Shown here one piece after another: positions 61,971 through 64,000 of a stretch of DNA of 64,000 bases. The position numbers were made by a program, and so were the translations under genes. Position 1 is the first letter of the stretch. Each line of letters begins with the position of its first letter. The stretch is from Vibrio tasmaniensis (GTDB lineage Bacteria > Pseudomonadota > Gammaproteobacteria > Enterobacterales > Vibrionaceae), in NCBI RefSeq assembly GCF_024347635.1, contig NZ_AP025510.1, forward strand, positions 1,984,001-2,048,000. The letters are read 5' to 3'. The notes under the pieces were generated by a model. That model ran no database searches. It worked only from the letters and a program-made list of their open reading frames with translations, and was not told the origin of the DNA.

Positions 61971-62993
61971 ATGCAGCAGAACCTCATTGGTGAATCCCCT
62001 AGCTTTCTCTCTGTTTTGGATAAGGTGTCTCAACTCGCGCCAATCGAAAGACCGATTCTGATCATTGGTGAACGCGGTACGGGTAAAGAGCTAATCGCTC
62101 AAAGGTTGCATTACCTTTCAAGGCGCTGGGATCAACCCTTAATCTCACTGAACTGCTCAACACTCAGTGAAGGATTAATTGATTCAGAGCTGTTTGGTCA
62201 TGAATCTGGCTCCTTTACGGGTTCGAAAGGGCGTCATCAAGGTCGCTTTGAAAGGGCTGAAGGTGGGACTTTATTCTTAGATGAGCTGGCGACCACTCCC
62301 CTTGCTGTTCAAGAGAAGCTGTTACGTGTTATTGAATACGGGCAATATGAACGTGTCGGTGGACAAAAGGCGCTAAGTGCCAATGTAAGACTGGTGTGTG
62401 CGACTAATGCCGACTTGCCAGACATGGCGTTAAAGGGCGAATTTAGAGCCGATTTATTAGATAGATTGGCGTTTGACGTCATTACTATTCCTCCTCTTCG
62501 CGAGCGAAAAGAAGACATCACGCTGCTAGCAGAATACTACGCGATTAAGATGTGTCGAGAATTAGAGTTGGATCTGTTTGTCGGTTTTGCTCCAGCTGCT
62601 GTTGAAGCACTATTGGATTATTCTTGGCCGGGAAATGTGCGAGAACTCAAAAACGTCATTGAGCGTGCTATCTATCAACACGGAAAAAACCCATATCCTG
62701 TTGAATCTTTAGTGTTTAACCCATTTAAACCCGCATGGAAAACAGAGCAAGATTCCGCGCACGAAACTGACAATGAGCCGTCTAACAGCCATACTTCATT
62801 AGAGCACTCGTTTTCTTTGCCGCTTGATTACAAAGCATGGCAAGAACAACAAGACATCAAGCTACTCAATCAAGCCCTAAAACAGAGTAAGTATAACCAG
62901 AAACAAGCCGCTGAATTACTTGGATTAACCTACAACCAATTACGAGGAATGGTGAGGAAGTACTCGATTGTCGGACAAGCAAACGATAAATAG
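61971..62993 (+). CDS. pspF: Psp operon transcriptional activator
   Basis: A 340-residue sigma-54 activator with no N-terminal regulatory domain. The AAA+ core has Walker A GERGTGKELIAQRLH near 33-47, the sigma-54 contact loop (GSFTGS here, normally GAFTGA) near 82-87, and Walker B GGTLFLDELA near 101. The C-terminal HTH is KYNQKQAAELLGLTYNQLRG. PspA would inhibit it through the AAA+ surface. Start ATG 61971 with AAGGA upstream. Confidence 0.95.
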   Translation: MQQNLIGESPSFLSVLDKVSQLAPIERPILIIGERGTGKELIAQRLHYLSRRWDQPLISLNCSTLSEGLIDSELFGHESGSFTGSKGRHQGRFERAEGGTLFLDELATTPLAVQEKLLRVIEYGQYERVGGQKALSANVRLVCATNADLPDMALKGEFRADLLDRLAFDVITIPPLRERKEDITLLAEYYAIKMCRELELDLFVGFAPAAVEALLDYSWPGNVRELKNVIERAIYQHGKNPYPVESLVFNPFKPAWKTEQDSAHETDNEPSNSHTSLEHSFSLPLDYKAWQEQQDIKLLNQALKQSKYNQKQAAELLGLTYNQLRGMVRKYSIVGQANDK

Positions 62994-63095
62994 CTATCCA
63001 CACTTGATTATTATTTGGAGCCGAATAAATAAAATGTTAAATTGTCCGGATCTTGAGGCTCCTCTAACGCCTCGTTTCGAAAAGTATTTCTTTTT

Positions 63096-64000
63096 ATGAA
63101 AGCACTAATAAGACTATCACTGAGCATCTGCACGCTGAGCTTTTTAGCTGGATGTGGTGAGAGTGTCACTCACGAGCAAATCCGTGAAAAAGGCTTCATT
63201 TATTGCGGCCAAGGTAATCCTAGTACCTTCAATCCACAATTGGTTGATAGTGGCATTACCTCAGAATCACTGAGCCCTCAAATTTTCGATACCCTGCTCA
63301 CTCTTGATCCTATGACTTACCGACCAAAACAGAACTTGGCAACAAGCTGGTCTGTCGATAAATCAGGTACAGAGTACACTTTCAAGCTGCGCCCTAATGT
63401 TGCGTTTCAAACCACAGATTGGTTTACCCCAACCCGCAGTATGAATGCACAGGATGTAGTCTTTAGTTTTGAACGTATCATTGATAGTTCAAACCCGTTT
63501 CATTATGTGGGCGGCGGTTTATATCCATGGTTCGCAGGCATCGACTTTCAAAACCTGATTGTTGAAATCACGGCGGTCGATGACCTAACGGTGAAATTCC
63601 AATTAAGTCGTCCAGACAATTCATTCCTCAACAATATCGCCACCAGCTATGCGGTCATTCATTCTAAAGAATATGCCAACAAGCTCATTGCTACGGATGA
63701 GAAAAATGAAATGGACTCCAAGCCCGTTGGCACCGGCCCTTTCTACTTAGATGAATACCAAATCAACGATCTTGTACGCTTGAAAAAAAACAAGCATTAC
63801 TGGAAAGGTGCCGTACAAATGGACCAAGTAGTGTTTGATACATCACAACGTGGAACAGGAACACTTGCCAAACTTCTACGCAGTGAGTGTGACGTGTTGA
63901 ACTCACCGATTTCGAGTCAGATCCCTATTATTCAAGCACATGAAGAGTTGAAGATTTCCGCCACGCCTGCAGTCAATGTCTCTTTCATCGCGCTTAACAC
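63096..64000 (+). CDS. sapA: SapA-like peptide-binding lipoprotein (partial)
   Basis: The 5' part of a gene that runs off the right edge; 301 codons are present. The lipobox FLAGC places the lipidated Cys at residue 20; next comes a solute-binding family 5 domain with CGQGNPSTFNPQLVDSG near 41 and LATSWSVDKSGTEYTFKLR near 93. This matches periplasmic binding proteins of the Opp/Sap ABC systems; SapA in enterics is linked to antimicrobial-peptide resistance. The rest of the operon (sapBCDF) would follow off-window. The Vibrio pspF-sapA adjacency supports the name, but a different family-5 substrate is possible. Confidence 0.8.
   Translation, partial: MKALIRLSLSICTLSFLAGCGESVTHEQIREKGFIYCGQGNPSTFNPQLVDSGITSESLSPQIFDTLLTLDPMTYRPKQNLATSWSVDKSGTEYTFKLRPNVAFQTTDWFTPTRSMNAQDVVFSFERIIDSSNPFHYVGGGLYPWFAGIDFQNLIVEITAVDDLTVKFQLSRPDNSFLNNIATSYAVIHSKEYANKLIATDEKNEMDSKPVGTGPFYLDEYQINDLVRLKKNKHYWKGAVQMDQVVFDTSQRGTGTLAKLLRSECDVLNSPISSQIPIIQAHEELKISATPAVNVSFIALN

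Overview
The window is gene-dense chromosomal DNA from a marine gammaproteobacterium, almost certainly a Vibrio and probably a member of the Splendidus clade. The genus call rests on the norspermidine pathway (a fused diaminobutyrate aminotransferase/decarboxylase with carboxynorspermidine synthase and decarboxylase), a ToxR-type membrane regulator, a two-adaptor RND pump of the VexIJK/VmeTUV layout and E. coli-like core gene order. The clade call is inference from overall character only. I saw no prophage, CRISPR array or rRNA operon.

Layout, left to right. 1-1280: end of a probable nitrite reductase gene (nrfA), a periplasmic rhodanese and nrfG. 1500-11030: gyrA, ubiG, nrdA-nrdB-yfaE and a YfaY/CinA-like gene, a neighbourhood shared with E. 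coli. 11200-15300: a DUF3943 protein, a GcvR-like ACT protein and a two-gene DUF1566 surface-protein unit. 15350-20890: the norspermidine operon (dat-ddc fusion, carboxynorspermidine synthase, nspC). 20890-22250: a long non-coding stretch with a repeat element and three hairpins, then four tRNA genes. 22500-25610: pgsA, uvrC, uvrY. 26000-30930: polB, a nucleotidyltransferase, efpL (yeiP), an HI1450-family gene and an RNA methyltransferase. 31200-33950: rluB, yciO and rnm, all leftward. 34000-41210: the whole trp operon with promoter, TrpR operator, leader peptide and attenuator, then trpE, G, D, CF, B, A. 41500-46020: a dicarboxylate/amino-acid symporter, a complete IS4-family element inside the terminator between it and the next gene, a methyltransferase and a pseudouridine synthase. 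46200-52650: a chemoreceptor, an NSS transporter, cardiolipin synthase and metC. 52700-54900: a ToxR-like/small periplasmic protein pair, and tag. 54970-60200: a three-gene RND efflux operon. 60350-63000: pspABC and divergent pspF. 63096 to the end: the start of a sapA-like peptide-binding lipoprotein gene.

The regulatory DNA is unusually readable. The trp control region is nearly textbook. nrdA has a perfect DnaA box and an NrdR-like box, the symporter gene has an 18-bp PurR-like palindrome upstream, and the NSS transporter gene has a TyrR-like box. The least explained parts are the membrane regulator pair at 52729-54218 (ToxRS/VtrAC architecture with an unknown signal), the DUF1566 pair, the structured DNA upstream of the norspermidine operon, and several short tandem-repeat arrays beside gene ends.
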